The position numbers and the translations under genes were made by a program. Positions 8,729 through 17,062 of a DNA stretch of 18,222 nucleotides are shown here, piece by piece. The DNA is from Planctomycetia bacterium (GTDB taxonomy: Bacteria > Planctomycetota > Phycisphaerae > Phycisphaerales > SM1A02). How positions within the stretch are numbered: position 1 is the stretch's first letter; each line of letters begins with the position of its first letter. The DNA is taken from contig SYHM01000211.1 of NCBI GenBank assembly GCA_005799205.1, forward strand, positions 1 to 18,222. The letters run 5' to 3'. The notes below the pieces were generated by a model. It did no database searches and was not told the origin of the DNA. It saw nothing but the letters and a program-made list of their open reading frames with translations.

Positions 8729-10051
8729 CTACGTGATCTCGCCCGGGTTTTCGAGCAGCCGAATCACTTCGTTGAGAAAGCGAACTGCTTCAGCGCCGTC
8801 GACGACGCGGTGATCGCAGCCAATCGACAGGGGGAGCACGAGACCTGCATAGAACTTGCCATCTTTCACGAGGACCCGCTCGCGTGCGCGACCCCCCGCG
8901 AGAATCGCGACCTCTGGATAGTTGATGATCGGGGTCGCGAACATGCCGCCGTATGAACCAACATTCGAGATTGTGAAGGTGCCGCCGAGCGACTCTTCGC
9001 GAGAGATCGATCGGTCTTTGCACTTGCTCGCGAGCGAGCGAATCTTGGCTCCGAGCTCAACGGCGGAGAGTCGGTCTGCATCGCGGATCACTGGCACCAT
9101 GAGGCCGGACTCAGTATCGACGGCGACGCCGAGATTGATGACTCCTTTGATGAGGATCTCGTTGGCGGCGTCATCAACATTCGCGTTGAGCGATGGGAAC
9201 GCCCGCAGCGCGCGACACACCGCGATGATCACGAACGGAAGCAACGACATCTTCTCGCCCATGACCTTTGAATACTCGCGTCGCTTCAAGTCGAGCTGCG
9301 TGATATCGGCCTCATCCACTGCCGTGAAGTGGACGGCGGTTTGAATCGACCGCGAGAGCGCTTCGGCGATCTTTCGTCGCATCCCTCGGAATGGAATTCG
9401 TTTCGAGACACCATCGGTGTCAACTGGCGGAAGGTTCGCTGGTATCGGAATCGCACGCGCTGCGAAGCCGGCGCCGCTCGCCGCTGCTGGGGAACTGCCT
9501 TGCCGTTTCGCAGCCCCAGGCGCGCTCGCTGCAACATCAGCAGCAGTGACGCGACCGCCGCGACCAGTGCCCCCAACCGTGTTGATGTCAATCGAAAGTT
9601 CGCGCGCAATGCGACGAACAGCAGGAGTCGCAAGCGCCTTTCCAGCGACCTTGACGGTGTCGTGCTCGCTGTCACGACGAGCGAATCGACTGCCCACGGT
9701 GAGAGTGCCCTGCATGCTGCCGACGACGGTCCCTTGGTCTTCGTCAGCGGCCTTACTCTGAGCGCTCGTCGCTGCGGCCGGCGCAGTCGCTCCGGCGCGA
9801 TAGCGCACGAGCACTGCAGCGACCTTGATGATGTCGCCCTCTTTGCCGCAGAGTTCACTGATCGTTCCAGCCCATGGGCTCGGAACTTCAACAAGTGCCT
9901 TGTCGGTTTGCATCTCAGCCATCGGCTGCGATTCCTTGACGACATCGCCAGGATGCACGAGCCAACGAATGAGTTCGGCTTCAACCAATCCTTCGCCAAG
10001 GTCTGGAAGAAGAAAGTGACTCTTGTCTGCGGGTTGTTTGAGTCCAGCCAT
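8729..10051 (-). CDS. 2-oxoacid dehydrogenase complex E2 (dihydrolipoyl acyltransferase), probably branched-chain
   Basis: The 440-residue protein shows the full E2 order. The lipoyl domain (about 12-86) carries the lipoylated K51 in EMQTDKALVEVPSP. An Ala-rich linker leads to the peripheral-subunit-binding domain (about 140-174, LATPAVRRIARELSIDI, GRGGRVTAADV). A second Ala/Pro linker precedes the catalytic domain (about 215-435), with H414 and D418 in the DHRVVDG motif. It transfers the acyl group from E1 to CoA and forms the core of the complex. A single lipoyl domain is typical of branched-chain and of many bacterial pyruvate complexes, so domain count does not decide the substrate. It follows E1 beta by 38 nt. 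The lipoamide dehydrogenase (E3) is not encoded here. The branched-chain assignment rests on the amino acid dehydrogenase and acyl-CoA genes upstream. Confidence 0.9.
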   Translation of the reverse strand: MAGLKQPADKSHFLLPDLGEGLVEAELIRWLVHPGDVVKESQPMAEMQTDKALVEVPSPWAGTISELCGKEGDIIKVAAVLVRYRAGATAPAAATSAQSKAADEDQGTVVGSMQGTLTVGSRFARRDSEHDTVKVAGKALATPAVRRIARELSIDINTVGGTGRGGRVTAADVAASAPGAAKRQGSSPAAASGAGFAARAIPIPANLPPVDTDGVSKRIPFRGMRRKIAEALSRSIQTAVHFTAVDEADITQLDLKRREYSKVMGEKMSLLPFVIIAVCRALRAFPSLNANVDDAANEILIKGVINLGVAVDTESGLMVPVIRDADRLSAVELGAKIRSLASKCKDRSISREESLGGTFTISNVGSYGGMFATPIINYPEVAILAGGRARERVLVKDGKFYAGLVLPLSIGCDHRVVDGAEAVRFLNEVIRLLENPGEIT

Positions 10052-10089
10052 GGGATGAGAATAAGCCTTCGTGGGTGGGGGAGGTTCGA

Positions 10090-11058
10090 TCAGTACGAGA
10101 GCGCCGCGTCGATCGCACCCGAGATGCGAGCCGCATCGGGCATGTAGTTGAGTTCGAGCTTGTAGTAGGGCATGATGGTGTCAAAACCAGTGACGCGCTG
10201 CACTGGAGCTTCGAGGTAGAGAAAGCAGCGTTCCATGATCTGCGCGGCGACTTCTGCTCCCATACCACCAGTGCGAGGGGCCTCGTGCACTACGACGCAG
10301 CGCCCAGTCTTCTTGACGCTCGCCTCAATTGCATCGAGGTCCATCGGGTAGATCGTGCGCAGGTCAATCAGCTCGATCGAGCGAGAGGATTTCTCGATGC
10401 TTTCCATGCACTGAAGCACGCTTGCTCCCCAGCTGATGACGGTGAGGTCGTTGCCCTCGCACACCACACGCGCCTTTCCGATCGGAATGGTGTATTCGTC
10501 TTCAGGAACCTCTTCGCGGTACGCGCGGTAGATGCGCTTTGGCTCGAAGAAGATGACAGGGTCGGGATCGCGTATCGCGCTGATCAACAGCCCCTTCGCG
10601 TCGTACGGCGAACTCGGCATCACAACTTTGAGTCCAGGCTGATGCGCGTAAATCGTCTCAGGAGAATCGCTGTGTAACTCGGGAGCGTGAATGCCGCCGC
10701 CGACAGGAACACGGATCGTCAAAGGCACCGTGTTGGCGCCGCGAGTGCGTGTGCGCATGCGTGCAGCATGGCTGCAAATCTGGTCGTACGCCGGCCCGAG
10801 AAATCCGTCGAATTGAATCTCTGGGATCGGTCGTAGCCCAGCCATCGCGAGCCCGATCGATGTACCGATGATTCCGCTCTCGGCGAGCGGGGTATCGACG
10901 ACACGGCGAGCGCCGAAGCGCTTGTGCAATCCTTCAGTGACTCTAAAGACGCCACCGTTGGCACCGACATCTTCGCCGAGCAGCAGGACGCGCTCGTCGC
11001 GCTCCATTTCTTGAATGAGTGCGAGGTTGATCGCTTGAACAAGGTTCAGATTTGCCAT
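10090..11058 (-). CDS. 2-oxoacid dehydrogenase complex E1 beta subunit
   Basis: The 322-residue protein matches the usual length of E1 beta. It has the transketolase-like pyrimidine-binding domain with the catalytic Glu60 in DTPLAESGIIG, the segment LLGEDVGANGGVFRVTEGL (27-45), and H129 in PELHSDSPE, the residue at the 2-oxoacid site. The C-terminal transketolase domain follows, including SIELIDLRTIYPMD and VVHEAPRTGGMGAE. With E1 alpha it forms the thiamine-diphosphate decarboxylase. Start: AAAGGA at 11073-11068 with 9-nt spacing, located inside the last codons of E1 alpha. Only 3 nt separate the two genes, consistent with coupled, equimolar synthesis. Confidence 0.93.
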   Translation of the reverse strand: MANLNLVQAINLALIQEMERDERVLLLGEDVGANGGVFRVTEGLHKRFGARRVVDTPLAESGIIGTSIGLAMAGLRPIPEIQFDGFLGPAYDQICSHAARMRTRTRGANTVPLTIRVPVGGGIHAPELHSDSPETIYAHQPGLKVVMPSSPYDAKGLLISAIRDPDPVIFFEPKRIYRAYREEVPEDEYTIPIGKARVVCEGNDLTVISWGASVLQCMESIEKSSRSIELIDLRTIYPMDLDAIEASVKKTGRCVVVHEAPRTGGMGAEVAAQIMERCFLYLEAPVQRVTGFDTIMPYYKLELNYMPDAARISGAIDAALSY

Positions 11059-11061
11059 GAT

Positions 11062-12168
11062 TCAGTGTCCTTTCGTCGCAGCGGGAAACTCAGATGCGAG
11101 TGAGTGGGTCTGCATCGTGTCGCGCTGATGCTCTAGGTCGGGCGAGAGTTCGGCGAAGGTGTAGTTGAAGACATCTGAGACCGCAGGAGCAACAATCTCT
11201 TCGGCGCGTGCGACCGCTGCAGTGACTTCGGCCTCGATGCGTGCTCGCATCGCTTCTTGCTTCGATGAGTCCCACAGCTTCTTGCGTTCGAGCAGGATGC
11301 GGGTGCGTAGAAGCGGATCCCGTTCCTTCCAGACATCGACCTCGGCCTGATCGCGGTAACGCCGCGCGTCGTCGGCGGTCGTATGGTCCCCGAGTCGGTA
11401 GGTCACCATTTCGATGAATGTTGGCCTCGACTCGTCGCGTGCGCGCGCCGCAGCGAGCTTGACCGCATAGGCGCACGCGAAGAGGTCGTTGCCATCGACC
11501 TGCATCACAGGCATTCCGTACGCGATGCCGCGCTGTGCGACTGTCGGTGCGCTGCACTGAATCTTTCCAGGCACGCTGATCGCCCAGAAATTGTTCTGGC
11601 AGCAGAAGACAACAGGAAGCTCGAGGTTGGCTGCGAAATTCGCTGCTTCATGAAAGTCACCCTCGCTCGTGGCGCCATCGCCAAAGAAGGTGCATGCGAT
11701 CTGCTTTTCACCGCGGTACTTGGATGCCCACGCGAGGCCAGCCGCATGCAGCATCTGCGTGCCGATTGGGACCGCGATTGGGGTCGCGAAGTGTGCACGC
11801 GGCATCGCGTTTCCGCGCTCGTCACCCATCCAGTGCAGGAGGATTGATTCCATCGGAACCCCGCGCCAGAAGAGTCCACAGTTTTCGCGGTAGCAGGTGA
11901 CGAGCCAGTCATCGTTGTTCAGCACATAGGCGGCAGCGAGGCTTGTCGCTTCCTGCCCCATGTTCTGCGGATAGGTTCCCATGCGACCTGAGCGCTGCAA
12001 CTTGAACGCGACTTCATCGAGGTAGCGGCACGAGGACATCGCCTCATAGAGTTTCACGAGGTCGTCGTCGGGGATCAGCCCAGCGCCGAGTTTCTCGTCG
12101 AAGTTTCCATGCTCATCGAGGATCGAAATGCGCTCGATCTCAAGTTTCAGGATGCTCGTCTTTGGCAT
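11062..12168 (-). CDS. 2-oxoacid dehydrogenase complex E1 alpha subunit
   Basis: This 368-residue protein carries the thiamine diphosphate/Mg motif GDGATSEGDFHEAANFA (163-179), ending in QNN at 191-193. It also has RMGTYPQNMGQEA (62-74) near the substrate channel and the loop DHTTADDARRYR that contacts the cofactor. The family decarboxylates a 2-oxoacid and hands the acyl group to lipoyl-E2. Sequence features are mixed: GQEA and the overall layout recall Gram-positive-type PdhA, while GDFHEAANFAA and YGMPVMQVDGND recall BkdA. I favour a branched-chain substrate because a leucine-type dehydrogenase gene lies two genes upstream. The gene begins 61 nt after the GGT-like gene. That gap has the T-rich ACTTTTTCG just before the ATG and no recognisable Shine-Dalgarno site, so a leaderless or weak start is possible. 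Confidence 0.9.
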   Translation of the reverse strand: MPKTSILKLEIERISILDEHGNFDEKLGAGLIPDDDLVKLYEAMSSCRYLDEVAFKLQRSGRMGTYPQNMGQEATSLAAAYVLNNDDWLVTCYRENCGLFWRGVPMESILLHWMGDERGNAMPRAHFATPIAVPIGTQMLHAAGLAWASKYRGEKQIACTFFGDGATSEGDFHEAANFAANLELPVVFCCQNNFWAISVPGKIQCSAPTVAQRGIAYGMPVMQVDGNDLFACAYAVKLAAARARDESRPTFIEMVTYRLGDHTTADDARRYRDQAEVDVWKERDPLLRTRILLERKKLWDSSKQEAMRARIEAEVTAAVARAEEIVAPAVSDVFNYTFAELSPDLEHQRDTMQTHSLASEFPAATKGH

Positions 12169-12229
12169 CGAAAAAGTGTAGCGGCGAGCGCGAGTTACAC
12201 CGAGTCACGGCTTGAACAACCGCCGCGAG

Positions 12230-13864
12230 TTATCGCGCAGCGACAAGCCCATCCGCACGGGAGTCGCTCCCGCCCATCCATCCATCAGCGAGCGCAACAA
12301 TCGCTTGCCCTCGTCCAAAGGTCACAGATCGCTCAGAAGCAGTTGAAATCTCGTGACCCCGTGATTCAAGCGACGACACCGTGTCGGCGGGGAACCCTGG
12401 TTCGAGTTGCACGCGGCGGCCGCGCATCCACTGCCAACGTGGGGCATCAAGCGCTGCCTGCGCATTCTGATGATGATCAACCATGCGCGAGATGACCTGC
12501 GTGTGACCCTGCGGCTGCATGAAGCCCCCCATCACACCAAATGCCATCGCTGCGTGTTCACCACCATCATGAACGCGCGTGACAAATCCTGGAATGATGG
12601 TGTGGTAGGGGCGTTTGTGTGGTCCAACACAATTGGGATGCCCGAGTTCAAGGTTGAAGCATGCGCCGCGATTCTGCATCGCGATGCCCGTGTGTGGAAT
12701 GACGACTCCTGATCCAAACCCCATGTAGTTGCTCTGAATGAACGAGATCATCATGCCGCGCGCATCAGCGGCGCAGAGGTAGACCGTGCCGCCTGGGCGC
12801 GGAATGCCGCTGCTGAAATCCTGCGCGCGAGCGCGGTCGATTCGCGCAGCGAGCGCGGCAATGCGCGCAGGTTCGAGGAGTTGCTCAACCGTAATGCGCA
12901 TGTGCCGCGCATCGGCAACGTGGGCGTGAGCATCGGCGAAACCGAGTTTGATCGCTTCGATCGAAATGTGGAGCGCATCAGGGCAGTCGGGCGAGAGGGC
13001 TGCGACGTCGAAGTGTTCGAGGATCGCCAGTGCCACAAGCGCCGCGAGTCCCTGTCCGTTTGGAGCGATCTCGTATGCGCGATATCCCCTGTACTTCTGT
13101 GAAATCGGTGGTGACAGATCGCTTGTGTGTGATGCGAGATCACTTGCTCGAAGGTGGCCACCCTGGGCACGCGATGCAGCATCGATCGCGGCGGCAAGTT
13201 CTCCCTCGTACATCGCGCGGCCGCAGCTCTGCGCGATCAGTTCGAGTGTGCGCGCGTGATCGGGAAGGACCATGCGCGTCCCCGCCTTCGGGGCTGCGCC
13301 ATCCTTGAGGAAAGTCCGTGACCACTCGGCGGTCCCGGAGCGACTTGCGTAAGTCGCAGCAGCGCGTTGCCAGAGCGCCGCTGTGAGTGGAGCGACCTGA
13401 AAACCACTGCGTGCGTACTCGATCGCGGGAGCGAGCAGGTCTGCGAATGGGAGTCTGCCAAACTGCTTTGAGAGATCTGCCCACAGCGCAATCTGTCCTG
13501 GCACCGTCACGGGCAGCCAGCCTTCGGTGGGCATCGAACTGTCGGCCGAGAAGTGCTCGCGGGTGAGCGCGGTCGGTGAGCAGCCACTTCCATTGGCGGC
13601 GTGCAGTTGCGCGCCATCCCAGACCAGTGCGAAGGCGTCTCCTCCAAGGCCGTTCGTTGTGGGCTCGACGACCGTGAGAACTGCTGCGGTGGCGATCGCA
13701 GCATCGACGGCCGATCCGCCGCGCCTCAGCATGTCGAGACCAGCCTGTGCTGCAAGCGGCTGACTCGTCGCGACCATCTCGCGACCGAAGACGGGTTGCC
13801 GCTGCGACGAGTACGAAAGTGCGCTCGTCCACGGAATCGCGCCTGGCAGCAACTCCGTACTCAC
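12230..13864 (-). CDS. Gamma-glutamyltransferase-family Ntn-hydrolase, probably cytoplasmic
   Basis: The 544-residue product is in the usual GGT length range. Hallmarks: MVATSQPLAAQAGLDMLRRG (30-49), GGSAVDAAIATAAVL with VEPTTNGLGGDAF (49-78), NGQGLAALVALAIL (269-282), and the small-subunit region GGTVYLCAADARG (358-370) through IQSNYMGFGSGV, QNRGACF and GPHKRPYHTIIP. T360 is the expected autocleavage point and N-terminal nucleophile of the small subunit. In classical GGT the nucleophile is followed by Thr/Ser-His; here it is Val-Tyr, as I recall from the YwrD-like branch. No signal peptide is visible, unlike periplasmic GGT. The start is a GTG at 13864, 21 nt after the amino acid dehydrogenase. 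Likely activity: hydrolysis or transfer of a gamma-glutamyl or related amide bond; the substrate is not defined. Its place inside a branched-chain amino acid operon is unusual. Confidence 0.87.
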   Translation of the reverse strand: MSTELLPGAIPWTSALSYSSQRQPVFGREMVATSQPLAAQAGLDMLRRGGSAVDAAIATAAVLTVVEPTTNGLGGDAFALVWDGAQLHAANGSGCSPTALTREHFSADSSMPTEGWLPVTVPGQIALWADLSKQFGRLPFADLLAPAIEYARSGFQVAPLTAALWQRAAATYASRSGTAEWSRTFLKDGAAPKAGTRMVLPDHARTLELIAQSCGRAMYEGELAAAIDAASRAQGGHLRASDLASHTSDLSPPISQKYRGYRAYEIAPNGQGLAALVALAILEHFDVAALSPDCPDALHISIEAIKLGFADAHAHVADARHMRITVEQLLEPARIAALAARIDRARAQDFSSGIPRPGGTVYLCAADARGMMISFIQSNYMGFGSGVVIPHTGIAMQNRGACFNLELGHPNCVGPHKRPYHTIIPGFVTRVHDGGEHAAMAFGVMGGFMQPQGHTQVISRMVDHHQNAQAALDAPRWQWMRGRRVQLEPGFPADTVSSLESRGHEISTASERSVTFGRGQAIVALADGWMGGSDSRADGLVAAR

Positions 13865-13885
13865 GCTGTCATCTCGTAAAAAAAC

Positions 13886-14965
13886 TTAGCGAGCGCCCGC
13901 AAGCGGCGCAGATTTGCGCTGACGTGCAGCGTCGATTCGGCGCCGTGCGTACGAGATCGCCGCATCCGATGTGCTCGCCGCATTTGCCGATTCGCGCAGA
14001 ACAGTCAGCGTCGTCTCTTCGATCGCTGACACCTTCTGATCGATGACCGCTTCAGTCATGCCCAGGTGGAGTCCGCCGAGGCGAATGAGTCCGCCCGCGT
14101 TGGCGATGAAGTCTGGGGCGTACAAGATGCCGCGCTGCTTGAGCAGGGCGCCGTCCTCGGTTGGATTGAGCAGTTGATTGTTGGCTGTTCCGCAAATGAT
14201 CTCACAGTGAAGATTTGAGATCGTGTGGTGGTCGAGCATTCCGCCCATGGCACATGGGGCGATCATGTCGAGTTTCTCGGTAAAGAGATTGCGGTCGTTG
14301 CCGAGCGCAACGCATCCGAGTTCTTCGACGGCACGCTTCATCGATGGCACATGCACATCGGTGACCATGACGGCGGCGCCAGCGGTCCGCAGCAGCTTCG
14401 CGAGCTTGTAGCCCGTTGCGCCGCACCCTTGCACGCCAACCGAGAGGTTCGAGAAGTCGACTTTGCGGCCGAGTTGGCGCAGACAGGCCTTCATCGAGTT
14501 AAAGCATCCCTGTGCGGTCCATGGGCTTGGATCACCACCATGCGAGACCGCCTCGCCTCCCATGATGTGGCGGCACTCCTGTGCCATCCAGTCGCAGAAC
14601 TGTGGGCTCACGCCGACATCTTCTGCAGCGATGTATGCGCCACCATGGCTCTCAACGAAGCGGCCCATCGCTCGTCCCTGTGCTTCGGTTGGTTGCTCAC
14701 CTGCGCGCGGGAGCAAGATGATGCTCTTGCCGCCACCAAGCGCGAGATCGGCCGCGGCAGCCTTGTAGGTCATTCCCTCAGAGAGCCGAAGCACATCAAA
14801 GAGTGCATCGCTCTCAGAGACATAGTGAAAGCGGCGAGTTCCCCCGAGTGCATTTCCGAGCACAGTCGAATGAATCGCGATGACTGCGCGCAATCCAGTT
14901 TCTGGATCATTGAGAAACGAGATGCGTTCGTGACCGTGCTTGACCATGCTTTCGAGAACCTGCAT
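13886..14965 (-). CDS. Leucine/valine/phenylalanine-type NAD-dependent amino acid dehydrogenase
   Basis: This 359-residue protein has the Glu/Leu/Phe/Val dehydrogenase fold and the length of leucine dehydrogenase. N-terminal substrate domain: GNALGGTR (37-44), MTYKAAAADLALGGGK (65-80) with catalytic-region lysines K68 and K80, and EDVGVS with D116. Rossmann NAD loop: VQGCGATGYKLAKLL (178-192, Gly180, 182 and 185). PCAMGGMLD and GTANNQL complete the family pattern. It oxidatively deaminates a branched-chain (or Phe) amino acid to its 2-oxoacid, releasing ammonium. Leu, Val and Phe preference cannot be separated by eye. The ATG at 14965 is chosen because GGAG lies 6 nt upstream and conserved sequence begins there; the frame extends upstream to 15073 through the spacer without similarity. 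It follows the acyl-CoA dehydrogenase by 94 nt and ends 21 nt before the GGT-like gene. Confidence 0.9.
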   Translation of the reverse strand: MQVLESMVKHGHERISFLNDPETGLRAVIAIHSTVLGNALGGTRRFHYVSESDALFDVLRLSEGMTYKAAAADLALGGGKSIILLPRAGEQPTEAQGRAMGRFVESHGGAYIAAEDVGVSPQFCDWMAQECRHIMGGEAVSHGGDPSPWTAQGCFNSMKACLRQLGRKVDFSNLSVGVQGCGATGYKLAKLLRTAGAAVMVTDVHVPSMKRAVEELGCVALGNDRNLFTEKLDMIAPCAMGGMLDHHTISNLHCEIICGTANNQLLNPTEDGALLKQRGILYAPDFIANAGGLIRLGGLHLGMTEAVIDQKVSAIEETTLTVLRESANAASTSDAAISYARRRIDAARQRKSAPLAGAR

Positions 14966-14971
14966 TGAATG

Positions 14972-14975
14972 CTCC
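14972..14975 (-). promoter_or_regulatory. Ribosome binding site fixing the amino acid dehydrogenase start
   Basis: GGAG on the minus strand lies 6 nt before the ATG at 14965. It supports this start over the in-frame codon at 15073, which would add 36 residues unlike the family. Confidence 0.5.
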
Positions 14976-15059
14976 GTGGATTGAAGAGTGGGTGAAGAAG
15001 ACGAGAGGTAACTTTTCAGTGGACCGAAGCCCGGAAGGTCGAAGGCTATCCGAGTGGGG

Positions 15060-16994
15060 TCAGATCTTTGCACCAGAAAAAGTGCTTCCAGAGCCGAACT
15101 GCTTGATGCCTTGGGTCGCCACTGGCAGCCCAGTGCCCCGCGCCGCCATGACTGGTGTGCGCTCAGGAATCGAGTAGTGCGCGTTGCTCATGCCGTCCGC
15201 CTGCTCGAGCACCGAATCAGCACAAGTGCGGGCTTGAGAATCGATGTTCCAGCGCAGTCCGCGCACCGCCTCGTCGATGTTGGAGTTCGCAATCGCGCAG
15301 AGGTGGTCGACGACAGCCAACTCGTGGGCGAGTTCTTTGCCGCTGAGGCCAGCGCGCAGACGCGCATCGCACTTGCTGAGCGAGCAGGCGATCGCATGAA
15401 TCCACAGCGCAGAATTCGAGAGACGCGCTTGAATGAACTGGTTCGTGATAAGCGACTCCTCGTGCTCCTTAAACATCATCTTCACGTTGTACGAGTGATC
15501 TCGAATGCGAAACATGAGTTCTTGCGCATAGCGCTGCAACTTCGGATGGATCGACTCGAAGCGAGGCACTGACCTGCGCATGCCGAGGAAGAGTTCGCCG
15601 CCGATGCGCGCAGCCGCGCCCAGCTGCTTGAAAGGCTTCGCTTTCAACTGCAACATCCACTCGCCGAGTTGCTTTGATCCATACGCAAAGATGAACGAGT
15701 GCATCACCTCATTCGCGCCTTCGACGATCGTGTTGATTCGAGAGTCGCGCCAGATGCGCTCGATATTGTTTTCGATCATGTACGACTCACCGCCGAGAAT
15801 CTGCATCGCGTCGTCAACCGTTCGAAATCCGTACTCGCTGCAGAAGACCTTGCACATCGCCGTCTCAAGCATGATGTCCTCGTCGTTTCGGTCGAGAAAC
15901 CCAGTGGTCATGTAGAGCATCGCATCCATGGCGTAGACGTACGCCGCGCTGCGCGCGAGCCGTTCCTTGACAAGATCGAACTCGCCGAGGTTGCGGTCGA
16001 ACTGATGGCGGTACTTGGCCCATTTGGTCGCCTGCTCGAACGCATACTTTGCTCCACCGATCATTCCAGCGGAAAGTGTGCACCGACCGTAATTCAAGCA
16101 GGTCAGTGCGACGATGAGCCCGCGGCCCTCCTTTGAGAGCAGGTTTTCACGCGGCACTTTGACGTTCGTGAGGCGAATGCGTGCCTGCCACGTTCCGCGA
16201 ATGCCGCACTTGGCACGGTTACGACTGAAAATCTCAATGCCCGGCATGTCGGGAGTGCAAATCAGCGCGGTTACTCCCTCCTTGACTTTGCCGGTCTTTG
16301 GATCTGTCACCTTCTGCTTGCACATCACAGTAAAAAGGCCGCTGAGTGCCGCAGATGTGGCCCACTTCTTCTCGCCATTGAGGATGTAGTGCGTGCCGTC
16401 TTCACTGACTTCGCAGTGAGTCTCCTGTCCTCCCGCGTCGCATCCGACATTTGGCTCGCTCAGACAGAATGCGCTGAGTGTGTTGGTAGCCATGCGTGGC
16501 AGGTACTTGGCCTTCTGTGTCTCGTTGCCGAACAACATGAGGGCGCGGCATCCAATCGATTGGTGTGCCGAAACGAGCACGGCGGTTGACCCACACGTCC
16601 GGCCGATGCGTTCGAGCACACGGTTGTAACTCGTGATGCCGAATCCGCCGCCACCGTACTGGGTCGAGATGGTCATGCCGAGCACTCCCAAGTCGAACAG
16701 GCGTGTGATCACCCAGTCAGGAATGTGCTGATCCTGATCGATCTCATGCGTGGGATGCTCGGTCGTCAGGTAATGGTCGAGTTTGACGAGCAGCGCATCG
16801 CAGCGGACGGTCTCTTCACGCGCGATGGAGGGATATGGAAAGAGCAACTCTTCTCGAAAATTTCCCCAGAAGAAGTTCTTCACCGCTCCCATCGTCGATG
16901 GATCTGGCCCGAGCATCTCCTGTGCCGCTTCGAGCTGCTTGCGGTCCTTGGCTGAGACGTTCTTCAGGCTGTCGGCGATGTTTGTGGTGCTCAT
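15060..16994 (-). CDS. Acyl-CoA dehydrogenase, long VLCAD-like type
   Basis: The 644-residue protein is far longer than the common 380-residue acyl-CoA dehydrogenases. The FAD-dependent core (about 90-440) includes QYGGGGFGITSYNRVLERIG, AFCLSEPNVGCDAGG (175-189), the second signature region with RHQFDRNLGEFDLVKERLA (329-347), and QILGGESYMIENNIERIWRD. E425 in NTIVEGANEVMHS aligns with the catalytic base position of VLCAD/ACAD9. A C-terminal helical extension (about 445-644) carries repeated charged helices, as in VLCAD and ACAD9. It oxidises an acyl-CoA to the trans-2-enoyl-CoA; electrons go to ETF. Chain length is uncertain: family size suggests long chains, neighbours suggest branched short chains. 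The ATG at 16994 begins MSTTNIADSL; the frame extends to 17165 only through sequence overlapping the upstream gene. No Shine-Dalgarno site is apparent. It follows the hydratase gene by 68 nt. Confidence 0.9.
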   Translation of the reverse strand: MSTTNIADSLKNVSAKDRKQLEAAQEMLGPDPSTMGAVKNFFWGNFREELLFPYPSIAREETVRCDALLVKLDHYLTTEHPTHEIDQDQHIPDWVITRLFDLGVLGMTISTQYGGGGFGITSYNRVLERIGRTCGSTAVLVSAHQSIGCRALMLFGNETQKAKYLPRMATNTLSAFCLSEPNVGCDAGGQETHCEVSEDGTHYILNGEKKWATSAALSGLFTVMCKQKVTDPKTGKVKEGVTALICTPDMPGIEIFSRNRAKCGIRGTWQARIRLTNVKVPRENLLSKEGRGLIVALTCLNYGRCTLSAGMIGGAKYAFEQATKWAKYRHQFDRNLGEFDLVKERLARSAAYVYAMDAMLYMTTGFLDRNDEDIMLETAMCKVFCSEYGFRTVDDAMQILGGESYMIENNIERIWRDSRINTIVEGANEVMHSFIFAYGSKQLGEWMLQLKAKPFKQLGAAARIGGELFLGMRRSVPRFESIHPKLQRYAQELMFRIRDHSYNVKMMFKEHEESLITNQFIQARLSNSALWIHAIACSLSKCDARLRAGLSGKELAHELAVVDHLCAIANSNIDEAVRGLRWNIDSQARTCADSVLEQADGMSNAHYSIPERTPVMAARGTGLPVATQGIKQFGSGSTFSGAKI

Positions 16995-17062
16995 GGGGTT
17001 TCGCAAGATACAGGCAACCCCATCCCAAACCACCCCACGCCCGACCCATTCAAAATGAAGAA

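Noticed and set aside
9329..10147. Long plus-strand open frames antisense to the minus-strand genes (for example 9329-10147, 10075-10677, 14225-14968 and 4814-5518)
   Set aside because: They lie opposite well-recognised genes, are rich in Arg/Ser/Ala/Cys with no domain pattern, and arise because GC-rich coding DNA has few stops on the opposite strand.
12189..12232. Direct repeat of CGCGAGTTA (12189-12197 and 12224-12232) between the GGT-like and E1 alpha genes
   Set aside because: Nine bases in GC-rich DNA, one copy overlapping a stop codon; no symmetry or promoter context to support an operator.
13878..13909. Possible terminator after the amino acid dehydrogenase: T7 on the minus strand with a 5-bp hairpin upstream
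   Set aside because: The stem (13893-13897/13905-13909) is short, lies within the coding end and is separated from the T-run by 8 nt; the following gene starts only 21 nt after the stop.
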